Below, piece by piece: positions 55,726 to 64,000 of a DNA stretch of 64,000 nucleotides. A model generated the notes under the pieces. That model had not been told where the DNA came from. It was given only the letters and a program-made list of their open reading frames with translations, and searched no databases. Within the stretch, counting starts at the first letter, position 1. Each line of letters starts with the position of its first letter. The stretch is from Acaryochloris sp. CCMEE 5410 (lineage in GTDB: Bacteria > Cyanobacteriota > Cyanobacteriia > Thermosynechococcales > Thermosynechococcaceae). The translations under genes were made by a program, and so were the position numbers. The stretch spans positions 1,550,001 through 1,614,000 of the forward strand of contig NZ_AFEJ02000001.1 in assembly GCF_000238775.2 (NCBI RefSeq), written 5' to 3'.

Positions 55726-58700
55726 AGCTTTACTCCAGTAACAAAATGGGTCAGTCGGTTCAGCGGATGGTAAATCGGGCCATACAGCGTCTCAATGATT
55801 GGGCTAGACTCTCCACCTTTGCTAATCGCATCTCCCAGCAGCGTGCGGACAGCGCGTATCACTGAGTTTTTCTCTGTATCACTAGCTGGATCGCCTTTTG
55901 CAGTATTGGGCATGAAAGCTGCATCGGTGAACCAAATCACGGTCGGACGTCCCCCACGGGTACTGCGTCCAATCAACTGAGTCAGGTTGACAGCTAGAGT
56001 CCAGACCAAGGGATCCTTGAGTGCAATATCTGCAATGGAATCTGGCAAATTAGAGAAAATCTGAGGAACTTCGAGAACCACATCTCGAACCTGTCGGGCA
56101 CGTCTTTGCGTGACCTCAACAGCACGTCGGCCCATGATGTCAATGGTTTCTTTATTGACTGCGCTGACAACAACTTGATTATCGTCTGGACGAGGATGTT
56201 GTCTGACCACAATGACAATGCCGCCGAAGTATGGCTCTCCGCTATTGGGATGCATTAGGTTGACGGCACGAGAGATTGCACCCATCGGAGCAATCAGCAG
56301 TTCTTTACCGCCGTCTGGAAATTCGGTCAACTTAGAACGAGCCACTTGATCGTGGGATTTCCACTGACCATCAGCAACTACATAGGAGGCTTTATCCTGG
56401 TACGGATGCTTGAGCACGTTGTAGAAGGTCTCAGCCTCCGCATAGCTGTTAGTGACCAGCAGTAAATTTTTGCGATCAGCCCCAAAGCTAGTCTCTAAGT
56501 AGTCTTGGAACAGATCAATCAGTGCCTTGCTGTGCTTAGGAGAGCGGCACAGCCCAGAAACCATATGGCCAATATTTTCTGTGCGTCGTTCCCCCTGACT
56601 GCCCGAGATGAAAACGGGATTGCCTGCATCGTCTGAGACAGGGCAGTAGAAAAACTCACTGTCCTGGGCCACAGCTTTCCTTTTTCTAGAGGGAGGCTCA
56701 ATCAACAGTGTCGGTGGCAATTGAACATGGAAAGGATAGGATTGAGCTTGCGTCCCCGAATAGCTGGTTGCGGAGGTCAGCAAGAGGTTCGCTGGGGTCA
56801 TGCCATCCACATTAAATATTGAGTACCACTGACTTAGCAATGCTCTACCTACCGCGATACCGCGAAAAATATTGAGATGTCCTTGCGTAAATTGGGCGCT
56901 CGTTACGGAACCCACTGGAGAATTAGGTAGCAGTCCGTTGAAGTCTCGGGGGGGTGTGATGGGTAAGGTTGATTCCAGGGACAAATCAGCACGCTGTCTC
57001 GCGGAGATATGCTTGCCCAACGCTCCTAAGACGTGTGCGGAGTAGATTGCGAGCTGCAGCAACGTCGCCAGATTAATGATAAAACAGTCAGAATCAGTAG
57101 AGGTAGGTTCCAACGTAGCTAAATCAGTATCCCAGCGTGTTGTGAGGATAAAGTCTTCGCAGTAGGGATGGGGGACCGCCGTCAACAGATCACCAGCTAG
57201 AAGTACACCTGATACTCGCGCCAGACTCTCAACCAGCCTTCGATCAGCAGATTCAAGTCCTGTTAGATCGGGCTGTACAAGATTATCTTGCACCCGCTTA
57301 AAAAGCTCACGATAGCGCTCGTAGCTACGTTCACGTTTGTTAACGGTCTGCTGCCGTACTTTATGAACACTTCGTTCCACATGGGCTAGTCCCGACAGGT
57401 GTTTCGCCAGCTTGTCGAAGAGAGTCCAGGCACTAAAGATCCTTCCTTCCCGTGTGTAGGCTTGTAGTAACCTCTCGATGGCTTGCTTCGAAGATTTACC
57501 CTTCAGACTTTCGGCAATATTCCGTATCAAATACATGAGAGCACCGATACTACGATTAGCGAGATGCCGCTGATCTTCTGAATACTCTAGATAAGGGTCG
57601 TTCAAAACTCCAGGTACAACAACTTCACCTTCCAGAGGACCTGTTACGTGCTGATGAGCTTCTGTTCTTGTCCACGTATCTACAGTCTTAAAAGACGCCA
57701 GTGCAACGGTTGGGTAAAAAATTTCATCCAGCTTGGGCTGAGCTAGGTCCACTTCGTCAATGATGAATAAATCAGTGGTCAGGGCAAGATACTCCAACAT
57801 GGTGAGGTTCTCAGCCAAGTCATGACTGGCCACTCTCTTGTGAATAAAACCTGGCAGAGTCCCAACAATGAGCTGTGCCTCTTTCAATTCGTCAGCATTG
57901 ATATGTCGGGGGCAGATAGGTACCAATGGACAGTCAAATTTCTTCTCGGCCTTGTCTTGAAGCTTTTGAAAGCATGGAGGTCGGCTGCGTTGCCCCTCTG
58001 CGGGTTGGGGAATGCTTGGGTCAGCTAGGGCATAAAGTGGACAGGCTTGACTTAACCATCGAAAGCCAGGATGCGTAAAGGGCTGCTGTGAATTACTGAA
58101 CATCACAGCCTGATTTAAACGACTGAGATGTTTGTGTCGCTCTGATTCACCGATAACGGGTACTGCCCGAATGCCAATCTTCTGAGCAAACTCTAGCCAA
58201 TCTTGAACTTCGCCGACGCTGTTGGTTGCGATCGCAACCCGCTTCCCTCTCTCTATCAACAGGGCCACTAAGCAATCAATTAGAGTGGATTTTCCGCTTC
58301 CAGTTGGTCCCAGGATATGGGCCTGACCATTAATGCAGATAGCCGTTGCGATCTCATCGTTTTGAATATCCCGATATACAGATTGCTGCAAAACAGCTCC
58401 CGCATCATATCCAATCTGAGATTGTAGAGCTGTGCCTTGCGCAAATAAGTCAGTTAGCTCAACCTGGATGGAGTCACAACTGCTTGAGGTGTCGATGTTC
58501 GGGACACTAGAAACGTATGACGCACCAATGGACGCCAGCGTTGCCGGAATGCGGATATTTCGTTGCAGCTTTGGATTGAGATTGAATGTATATTCTCCAA
58601 CCGGAGCAGGTTTATATTCTTGCGTGAGAAAGTGCAGTGGGTCTTCCGTCAATACACGTTCATAGGTGGTATAGCGCTCAAGAACCCTGTTTCTGGTAGG

Positions 58701-59045
58701 CGTGATTGTATTTGCATCGTAGTCAATGTCGAACCCAAGCCAGCTTGAGATTGGACTTTCAGCCAGTTCGTCATAGGCGCGCAGGGCTAGCTCCCAACTA
58801 ATGGAACTCTGAAACTCCGATGCTAAGTGGCGTAGATGCGTCAGAATATGCCACTGATCGTTTGTGATCCCAGGTTCGCGGTACCCTTGCAGCAACCAAT
58901 GAGCCTTCTCAATCGGCTGATGGGGGAAGTAAGTAAGCAGTGCATACAGCAATAGCTCTGTACGGATAAAAACTGAAACCTTCGGCAACCCAATGCCTGA
59001 AAACTTTCGTCTGAGAGATACTAGCCAGGTTGTCCTATCCCTCAC
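55722..59045 (-). CDS. DinG-like superfamily 2 helicase of the pPIWI_RE island
   Basis: The 1107-residue protein starts at GTG 59045, overlapping the nuclease gene's TGA. Helicase motifs in order: Walker A in HILGPTGSGKSTLIDCLVAL (about 240-250); a Cys set C-x22-C-x13-C-x5-C beginning QACPLYALAD (about 333-376), as in XPD/DinG 4Fe-4S domains; Walker B in LTTDLFIIDEVDLAQPKLDE (about 428); motif III-like LLTSATSYSG (about 758); LLLVTNSYAEAETFYNVL; and motif VI NLTQLIGRSTRGG (about 1022). It should unwind duplex or R-loop-type substrates with ATP. Location between the nuclease and pPIWI_RE genes is that of the reported three-gene island. No premature stop is seen. Confidence 0.87.
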   Translation of the reverse strand: MRDRTTWLVSLRRKFSGIGLPKVSVFIRTELLLYALLTYFPHQPIEKAHWLLQGYREPGITNDQWHILTHLRHLASEFQSSISWELALRAYDELAESPISSWLGFDIDYDANTITPTRNRVLERYTTYERVLTEDPLHFLTQEYKPAPVGEYTFNLNPKLQRNIRIPATLASIGASYVSSVPNIDTSSSCDSIQVELTDLFAQGTALQSQIGYDAGAVLQQSVYRDIQNDEIATAICINGQAHILGPTGSGKSTLIDCLVALLIERGKRVAIATNSVGEVQDWLEFAQKIGIRAVPVIGESERHKHLSRLNQAVMFSNSQQPFTHPGFRWLSQACPLYALADPSIPQPAEGQRSRPPCFQKLQDKAEKKFDCPLVPICPRHINADELKEAQLIVGTLPGFIHKRVASHDLAENLTMLEYLALTTDLFIIDEVDLAQPKLDEIFYPTVALASFKTVDTWTRTEAHQHVTGPLEGEVVVPGVLNDPYLEYSEDQRHLANRSIGALMYLIRNIAESLKGKSSKQAIERLLQAYTREGRIFSAWTLFDKLAKHLSGLAHVERSVHKVRQQTVNKRERSYERYRELFKRVQDNLVQPDLTGLESADRRLVESLARVSGVLLAGDLLTAVPHPYCEDFILTTRWDTDLATLEPTSTDSDCFIINLATLLQLAIYSAHVLGALGKHISARQRADLSLESTLPITPPRDFNGLLPNSPVGSVTSAQFTQGHLNIFRGIAVGRALLSQWYSIFNVDGMTPANLLLTSATSYSGTQAQSYPFHVQLPPTLLIEPPSRKRKAVAQDSEFFYCPVSDDAGNPVFISGSQGERRTENIGHMVSGLCRSPKHSKALIDLFQDYLETSFGADRKNLLLVTNSYAEAETFYNVLKHPYQDKASYVVADGQWKSHDQVARSKLTEFPDGGKELLIAPMGAISRAVNLMHPNSGEPYFGGIVIVVRQHPRPDDNQVVVSAVNKETIDIMGRRAVEVTQRRARQVRDVVLEVPQIFSNLPDSIADIALKDPLVWTLAVNLTQLIGRSTRGGRPTVIWFTDAAFMPNTAKGDPASDTEKNSVIRAVRTLLGDAISKGGESSPIIETLYGPIYHPLNRLTHFVTGVKL

Positions 59046-60103
59046 AACAATGCCCTCTTCGCCTGCTTGACTAATTCTGACTCTGAGAGTATAGGAGGCT
59101 CTCCGACATACTGAGCCTCAATCGTTGCTTGATAGGCGAGGTTGTTCCAGCGATAGTCAGGGACGATAAAAAAAGATGTCGACTGTCCAATATCAGGAAT
59201 CTCATCTTGCCCCAGCGTGTGAACTAGCTTTGTAGCGCTCCCCCAGTCTTTGGCGTCGACGGCCCAAATCTCTCCGTTTGGAAAGGTTACTTTCAGGTCT
59301 GCTTGATCAAGCTGTGGCCACAGTTCGACTGTCAAGCCCATATCCTGCAAAGTTTTTGCTAGGCGCAACTCCAGAAGAGAAGGTCTAATCAAGCAAATCA
59401 CTGTGTCCTCTATTGGTGCTCTGCTCACTTCTTCTGTTAGGGGTTTGCAATAGCCAAGCTCTGCAGCCGCACAATCCAAGTAACCGCCACAGGTTTTACA
59501 AAGCGGTAGCGTACTGGACTGTGGCGGGGCTTCCCGGTATGCCTGCATGAGAAAATCCTGCACAGACTCTATTTCTGGGTTGTCCGACCGAAAACGGGCA
59601 ATCTCAAATTCCGAGGGAAAGGGATGCTCAGCAATAAAGCGACGGATAGATACGTAAACACTGTCAGGTAGGCTGAGTCTTCTAATTTCATTCATCAGGT
59701 CGAGAATGTAGCTTTGATTTTGATCTCGCTCAAGATTTAAGGCATATTCACTGGCCCATGCTTCGCATTCCTCAGACGGTCGCGATAGTTCTTCAATCAG
59801 CGGCTCACCTGGGAAATCAACCAACTCAGCAAAATCAGGGTCTATTGCTTCTGTTGATTTGCGGGCAGCCTCAATCAAGCAGAGGATAGAGGGGTGCTTC
59901 ATTTTCCTGCCTTTCGGTTCATCACCCTGCAGTAGCCATTTCAGGCTCAATGATTGGAAGGCTTCGTATAATGGCTGTGGGAATGGCTGAGCCGCATCAA
60001 CGATGTATGCAGGCTGACCATGATTGATGCGATCGCAGACAGTCACGAGCCCCTTACACAGCTTAATAAATAGAATTTCTTTTGGATTGAATTGTTTATA
60101 CAT
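59042..60103 (-). CDS. REase-fold nuclease protein of the pPIWI_RE island, with zinc-ribbon-like motif
   Basis: The 353-residue protein (ATG 60103) has a helical N-terminal part, a C-x2-C-x6-C-x8-C type motif CKTCGGYLDCAAAELGYCKP (about 202-222), and a C-terminal restriction-endonuclease-like core. That core shows RPSLLELRLAKTLQDMG with a possible Glu, DQADLKVTFPNGE and WAVDAKDWGSATKLVHTL, giving D...D-x-K as the metal-binding active site (about residues 262 and 279-281). It matches the third gene of pPIWI_RE islands. The product would cut DNA or RNA. It leads the operon: its stop overlaps the helicase start (GTGA), and the promoter must be in 60104-60330. Confidence 0.85.
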   Translation of the reverse strand: MYKQFNPKEILFIKLCKGLVTVCDRINHGQPAYIVDAAQPFPQPLYEAFQSLSLKWLLQGDEPKGRKMKHPSILCLIEAARKSTEAIDPDFAELVDFPGEPLIEELSRPSEECEAWASEYALNLERDQNQSYILDLMNEIRRLSLPDSVYVSIRRFIAEHPFPSEFEIARFRSDNPEIESVQDFLMQAYREAPPQSSTLPLCKTCGGYLDCAAAELGYCKPLTEEVSRAPIEDTVICLIRPSLLELRLAKTLQDMGLTVELWPQLDQADLKVTFPNGEIWAVDAKDWGSATKLVHTLGQDEIPDIGQSTSFFIVPDYRWNNLAYQATIEAQYVGEPPILSESELVKQAKRALL

Positions 60104-60330
60104 TTGCCCTTGAGACGATTATCAAGTGTCTACAGCATTGCTTTCCGTCTCACAGATCGATGCCAACATCAGCACTATACCTGCTAGGCTTTTATGGGAT
60201 TTGATGAGTTAGATTACTTTAGTACAAATTTACTAAAATAACAAGCTTTCTCGTTGTGGAAACCTATATTTGCAATAACAATGCAACCTAGAAAATCTAC
60301 CTTTTATGTATCAATAGACAGAGCTAGACA
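60104..60330. promoter_or_regulatory. divergent promoter region between pPIWI_RE operon and toxin-antitoxin pair
   Basis: This 227-bp AT-rich region separates the nuclease start (60103, minus) from the UPF0175 start (60331, plus). It should carry both promoters. I see no strong palindrome that would serve as an operator. Confidence 0.55.
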
Positions 60331-60585
60331 ATGCATAATCTTTCCATTCAGCTACCTGATGATGTTTTTGCCACTTTACGTAAAGATCCTGAAGAGCTTG
60401 CACAAGAGATGCGAATTGCGGCTGCTGTGAAATGGTATGAGCTTGGGGAAATTTCCCAAGGTAAAGCTGCCGAGATCTCTGGTTTAAATCGGGCAGAATT
60501 TATTAACGCTTTAGTTCGGTATAAGGTTTCACCTTTGCAATACACAGCAGAGGAATTGATTGATGAACTTGCAGATGCCAATTGA
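60331..60585 (+). CDS. UPF0175 family antitoxin
   Basis: The 84-residue protein matches UPF0175: an N-terminal strand IQLPDDVFATLRKDPEEL, then AAAVKWYELGEISQGKAAEI as the first part of a helix-turn-helix and SGLNRAEFINALVRYKVSPL, ending in EELIDELADAN. These proteins are the usual upstream partner of DUF3368 PIN-like toxins and are thought to bind both toxin and promoter DNA. Its stop overlaps the start of the toxin gene. It is divergent from the pPIWI_RE operon. Confidence 0.9.
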   Translation: MHNLSIQLPDDVFATLRKDPEELAQEMRIAAAVKWYELGEISQGKAAEISGLNRAEFINALVRYKVSPLQYTAEELIDELADAN

Positions 60586-61066
60586 GAGGGTTGTCGTTGA
60601 TGCCTCTCCCTTGATTATTCTGTTTAAAGGTCAGCTAGAACAGCTCTTGCCCAAGCTATTCAACGAAATTATCGTACCGGCCGCTGTTTGGGAAGAAGTA
60701 ACTGATAGCAAAGAGGATATTGCAGCACGGGCATTACCAACCACGTCATGGGTTAAACGACTGGAGCTTTCGGAAATTTCTGGTGAAATTTTCGCCTGGG
60801 GATTAGGTGCTGGAGAGTCAGAAGTCTTGAGTTATGCATTTAACCACCACCAATACTGGGCTATTGTTGATGACAAAGCAGCTCGTCGCTGTGCGAAGAC
60901 CTTGAGAATCCGAACATTAGGAACAGGAGGTCTTCTTGTGCTGGCAAAACGTAGAGGGGTGATTCCATCAATCATCCCAGCGTTGAAAGCCATTGAGTGT
61001 GCTGGTCTGTGGCTATCGCAAGATGTAATCAAATTGCTAATGCAGCAGGCAGGAGAGGATGATTAA
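60575..61066 (+). CDS. DUF3368 PIN-like toxin
   Basis: The start is taken as ATG 60575 (MPIERVVVDASPLI); 60563 is an alternative. Both lie inside the antitoxin end, giving translational coupling. The protein, about 163 residues, shows the PIN-type acid set: VVVDASPLIILFK (first Asp), IIVPAAVWEEVTD (Glu), LGAGESEVLSYAF (Glu) and YWAIVDDKAARRCAKTL (Asp pair). DUF3368 is the toxin family that pairs with UPF0175; PIN toxins are RNases. The pair at the border of the pPIWI_RE operon could stabilise the island. Confidence 0.9.
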   Translation: MPIERVVVDASPLIILFKGQLEQLLPKLFNEIIVPAAVWEEVTDSKEDIAARALPTTSWVKRLELSEISGEIFAWGLGAGESEVLSYAFNHHQYWAIVDDKAARRCAKTLRIRTLGTGGLLVLAKRRGVIPSIIPALKAIECAGLWLSQDVIKLLMQQAGEDD

Positions 61067-61070
61067 TCCT

Positions 61071-64000
61071 TTAAACGCTCACCCCTTCTAATTCTTCATC
61101 CGTTAGCTCGTACAAGGCTCGGAGTTGATCCAAGGTATCTTGATCAGGACTCCAAAATCCTCGACCCTGCGCCTCCAGCATTCTGCCTACAATATTGCGA
61201 AAGGCTTCGGGATTGGCTTGGCGAAGTTTTTCCGCCATCTCAGCATCCAATGCATAGGTATCTGCAGCTTGGTCATAGACCCACCCTTCCTGGAAATCAG
61301 CAGTGCCACCCCAGCCAATGAGTGCCGTCATCCGCTGAGAAATCTCGTAGGCCCCGCCAGAGCCTTGATCCGCCATTGCATCTGCCCATTTAGGATTGAG
61401 AAGCTTAGTTCGGTACTCCATCCGCAACAGCGAATCTAAATCACGAGGGGTCGTGTCTTTGGAGAAACTTTCAACAAAATTGGCTTTGACCTTGCTGCCC
61501 CGCTGTTGCTCCGCTGCTAACTTCAGACCACCTGTATTCGCATAATATTCCTGAATATCCGTCAAACCATATTCCACAGAGTCAATTTCTTGGACGATTT
61601 GCTCTGTACTCTTCAGTAAGGTTTGCAGAACCTCAGGGCGGGCTTGGCCTTTGTCATTACGACCATAGCTAAAAGCATTCCGATCGCTCCAGGTTTGCCC
61701 CAACTCATCCGAAGATTCCCAGTTGGAGTCCGTCACCCGGTCATTGACCAAAGAGCCAAAATCCCCGGCAGGGTTAGAAAAGAGACGAGCAGAGACGTTC
61801 TCGACTCCCTGCTCTTTCAAGGCTAGGGCATGTTTGCGAATAAAGTTCTGGTCTGGGGGTTCGTCTGCTTCCGCCGCTCGTAAGAACAGGTCATCCAACA
61901 GCTCAATAATATTGACAAAGCTATCTCGGAAGATGCCAGACAGATTCGCCAAAACATCTACACGGGGGTGATCGAGCTGATCTAAGGGCGTCAGACCATA
62001 GCGAACAATTCGTCCTGTCCCTTCTTTAATCGGTTCTGCCCCCACGAGTTCTAGAAGAATACCGATGGATTCCCCGCGAGTCTTAATGGCATCTAATCCC
62101 CACAGCATCACGGCGACGGTTTCTGGGTAGCTGCCTTTTTCTTCCAGGTTTTGCTCCAATATCTTACGAGCAATCTCCCGACCTCGCTCATAGGCGGCAG
62201 GGGAGGGCATCCGATAGGGGTCAAGGGCATGGATATTTCGTCCTGTGGGTAAGACCCCGGGACCATCACGGAGCAAGTCTCCACCAGGGGCTGGGGGTAC
62301 GTATTCTCCGTTTAAGCCCCGCAGTAAGTTGGTGAGTTCATCCCCAGTTTGGGCCAGTAGACTCCGGATTTGTAGGGCTTCTTCCAACTTAGGCGTACTG
62401 CCATTGAGTTCAAACCGTTGGCGAATTTGATCGGATTCTTCACCCGTAGCAACGGCTGCGATCTCATCCTCTGGTAACTCTTCTCCAAAGTAAGCCTGAA
62501 GGTAACTTTCCAGCTTTTCAGCATCGGGGGATTCCCCTAGTACATGCAGCCCAGAAGAGAATAACCGCGTTTCTAAAACTTGCAGATATTCATATAGCTC
62601 CACTAGATAGTGGTTAAAAGCGTCGGCACTAAACATGCGGGCATTCTCAGGGGTAAATTCAATACCCAACTGCTTGGCTTCCTGGAACGGACAATCTGCA
62701 TCAATTCCCGCATCAATAATCTTTTTGCAGATGGCCTCCCGCAGCACCGCATTTTTTTCTGGATCTTCTCGGTATTCCTGGATCAGATCGCGCAAGGCGG
62801 CTAGCTCTTTGTAGAGTTCAGCTCGACCATAGGGTGGGACATTATGGGAGATCAAAACGCCATATCCTCGACGCTTTGCCAAGATCGACTCCGAAGGATT
62901 ATTAGCCGCATAGATATAGAGGTTAGGAATGTTCCCCAACAGCACATCCGGCCAGGAATAGCCGGTATTCCCCAGGGGGCTGCCGGGGAGCCATTCGACG
63001 GTGCCGTGCATGCCAAAATGAATCACCCCATCGGCTTGGAAGCCATTTTGCAGCCATTTGTAAAAGGCCGCATATTGAGGATGAGGCGTTAAATCCCGCT
63101 CAAACATCAGACGCATGGGGTCACCGGATAAGCCTAGCGGCGGCTGCACACCAATCCAGACATTCCCCATCTGAATGCCGCCGACGCTAAATTCCTCGCC
63201 ATTAGTCTTAATCCCCGTCCCCGTTAGGGAGTCCCACTGCTTTTCAATCCGATGGGTCAGCAAATATCCCAGCCACCGTTCCAGCTGGCGGACATTGACG
63301 GAGGTGCTTCCAGCATGACCATTCATCTGGGCTGGATCGACTAAGCCATTATCTGCTTCCCGCACCCAGTTGACGATTTCTTCGCCATCTTCTGGTAAAT
63401 CTCCCACGTTATAGCCTTGGGATTTTAGGGATCTGAGCAGACTTAAGAGAGATTTCGGCACATTCAGTAGCGCTGCAGTTCCAGTCGCCCCGTATCCCGG
63501 TGGAAATCCATAGAGGAGAATGGCTAACTTCCTATCGGCTATTGGTTTCTGGCGGAGGGCAATCCACTGTTTCAGCCGTCCGGTGAGGCGATCGACCCGT
63601 TCGGGCACAATGTAAATATCATTACCAACCAGCCCACCTAGGGGAATCGTATCAATGGCGCCATCGAGTTCGGGCAGGGCATAGAGCACCACACTCTGCA
63701 ATCCACCGATTCCTTGGCGAGTCCAGGAATAAATATCTTGAATTAGCAAAGGGGCGGCAACCAGATAAGGCACATTCTTGGCACTGAGAATCTGCTTGGC
63801 CACGGCCACTTGCCGTCCCGCTTCCATCGATCCTGCGGGACCGCCGACGAGGGGGAAACCAATTGTCGAGACAATCGCATCTACCTCCGCTGCCTTTTCA
63901 GACAAAGACAGAATTTCCTTGGTGCCCTGTTGCCGTTGATCCTGTTCGTGGCGGGTGGTCATTAAATCCCGCACGGCCACATGGCCTTCCACCCCGTTAA
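61071..64000 (-). CDS. chlH: magnesium chelatase subunit H, partial (continues past right edge)
   Basis: The minus-strand frame is open to the right edge (about 976 codons visible); ChlH is about 1330 residues, so the N-terminal third is missing. The visible part includes NGVEGHVAVRDLMTTRHEQD at the start, GFPLVGGPAGSMEAGRQVAV, HFGMHGTVEWLPGSPLGNTG, LSNPAGDFGSLVNDRV-like segment (LFSNPAGDFGSLVN) and the end IVGRMLEAQGRGFWSPDQDT. ChlH binds protoporphyrin IX and, with ChlI and ChlD, inserts Mg for chlorophyll. CobN (cobalt chelatase) is related; the C-terminus and cyanobacterial form fit ChlH. It is convergent with the toxin gene and ends four bases after it. Confidence 0.9.
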   Translation of the reverse strand, partial: NGVEGHVAVRDLMTTRHEQDQRQQGTKEILSLSEKAAEVDAIVSTIGFPLVGGPAGSMEAGRQVAVAKQILSAKNVPYLVAAPLLIQDIYSWTRQGIGGLQSVVLYALPELDGAIDTIPLGGLVGNDIYIVPERVDRLTGRLKQWIALRQKPIADRKLAILLYGFPPGYGATGTAALLNVPKSLLSLLRSLKSQGYNVGDLPEDGEEIVNWVREADNGLVDPAQMNGHAGSTSVNVRQLERWLGYLLTHRIEKQWDSLTGTGIKTNGEEFSVGGIQMGNVWIGVQPPLGLSGDPMRLMFERDLTPHPQYAAFYKWLQNGFQADGVIHFGMHGTVEWLPGSPLGNTGYSWPDVLLGNIPNLYIYAANNPSESILAKRRGYGVLISHNVPPYGRAELYKELAALRDLIQEYREDPEKNAVLREAICKKIIDAGIDADCPFQEAKQLGIEFTPENARMFSADAFNHYLVELYEYLQVLETRLFSSGLHVLGESPDAEKLESYLQAYFGEELPEDEIAAVATGEESDQIRQRFELNGSTPKLEEALQIRSLLAQTGDELTNLLRGLNGEYVPPAPGGDLLRDGPGVLPTGRNIHALDPYRMPSPAAYERGREIARKILEQNLEEKGSYPETVAVMLWGLDAIKTRGESIGILLELVGAEPIKEGTGRIVRYGLTPLDQLDHPRVDVLANLSGIFRDSFVNIIELLDDLFLRAAEADEPPDQNFIRKHALALKEQGVENVSARLFSNPAGDFGSLVNDRVTDSNWESSDELGQTWSDRNAFSYGRNDKGQARPEVLQTLLKSTEQIVQEIDSVEYGLTDIQEYYANTGGLKLAAEQQRGSKVKANFVESFSKDTTPRDLDSLLRMEYRTKLLNPKWADAMADQGSGGAYEISQRMTALIGWGGTADFQEGWVYDQAADTYALDAEMAEKLRQANPEAFRNIVGRMLEAQGRGFWSPDQDTLDQLRALYELTDEELEGVSV

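Noticed and set aside
61071-64000. CobN (cobaltochelatase) instead of ChlH
   Set aside because: C-terminal and central segments fit cyanobacterial ChlH; no cobalamin genes are adjacent. The missing N-terminus prevents final proof.

Overview
The window is cyanobacterial chromosome. The palindrome GCGATCGC (HIP1) recurs in most housekeeping regions (for example near 1002, 2706, 3708, 9517, 16970, 18857, 36218, 44036, 49111, 58228 and 60025). The genes include plant-type phytoene desaturase with phytoene synthase, an MPBQ-type methyltransferase, Mg-chelatase H, squalene-hopene cyclase, Ycf20/DUF565, DUF3318, DUF928 and a GUN4 domain. The many insertion sequences and small inverted-repeat elements would fit an Acaryochloris-like genome, but that genus guess is inference only.

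Layout. 1-0.3 kb: tail of an IS1-like transposase. 0.5-10 kb: housekeeping genes (DUF3318; rpmG-rpsR-RNase II/R operon; a PNPOx-like protein coupled to a four-carbon acid sugar kinase; two secreted proteins; alcohol dehydrogenase plus RmlD-like reductase; Ycf20; CutA). 10-15.5 kb: a hybrid histidine kinase, then a SyrD-type ABC exporter whose last codons were replaced by an insertion sequence with 19-bp ends and a 5-bp target duplication. 15.5-20.2 kb: tandem PTPS-fold protein, crtB, crtP and a quinol methyltransferase. 20.2-34.4 kb: exopolysaccharide locus with four glycosyltransferase/polymerase-type genes, a MurJ-like flippase, a frameshifted DUF4874/DUF4832 protein, an aminotransferase with a fused N-terminal repeat domain, and a tyrosine autokinase with a coiled-coil tail. 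A 2-kb AT-rich non-coding stretch in this locus holds a 235-bp inverted-repeat element. 34.4-36.5 kb: ArsR regulator, palindromic operator, thioredoxin and Old Yellow Enzyme. 37-42.3 kb: two periplasmic-binding-protein genes (one fused to pentapeptide repeats), a nonsense-interrupted small gene and a DnaJ-GUN4 fusion. 42.3-49.1 kb: squalene-hopene cyclase, DUF928, an unknown membrane protein, a DHFR-like protein and a CtpA protease.

49.2-61 kb is an accessory island. It holds an ISKra4-like element inserted into a hairpin, a glycosyltransferase, a murE 3' remnant, a small gene split by a 192-bp MITE, and a tightly coupled operon of nuclease-fold protein, DinG-like helicase and pPIWI_RE (prokaryotic PIWI) protein. 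That operon is flanked divergently by a UPF0175/DUF3368 toxin-antitoxin pair. The window ends inside chlH.

The pPIWI_RE three-gene island is the most interesting system. Its family architecture has been predicted computationally as an inter-genomic conflict system, so it is not new as a family. Here the PIWI gene is split by a single-base frameshift, which I locate to a C4 run at 55266-55269. Much of the rest of the interest lies in insertion scars whose pre-insertion sequence can be rebuilt from the window.
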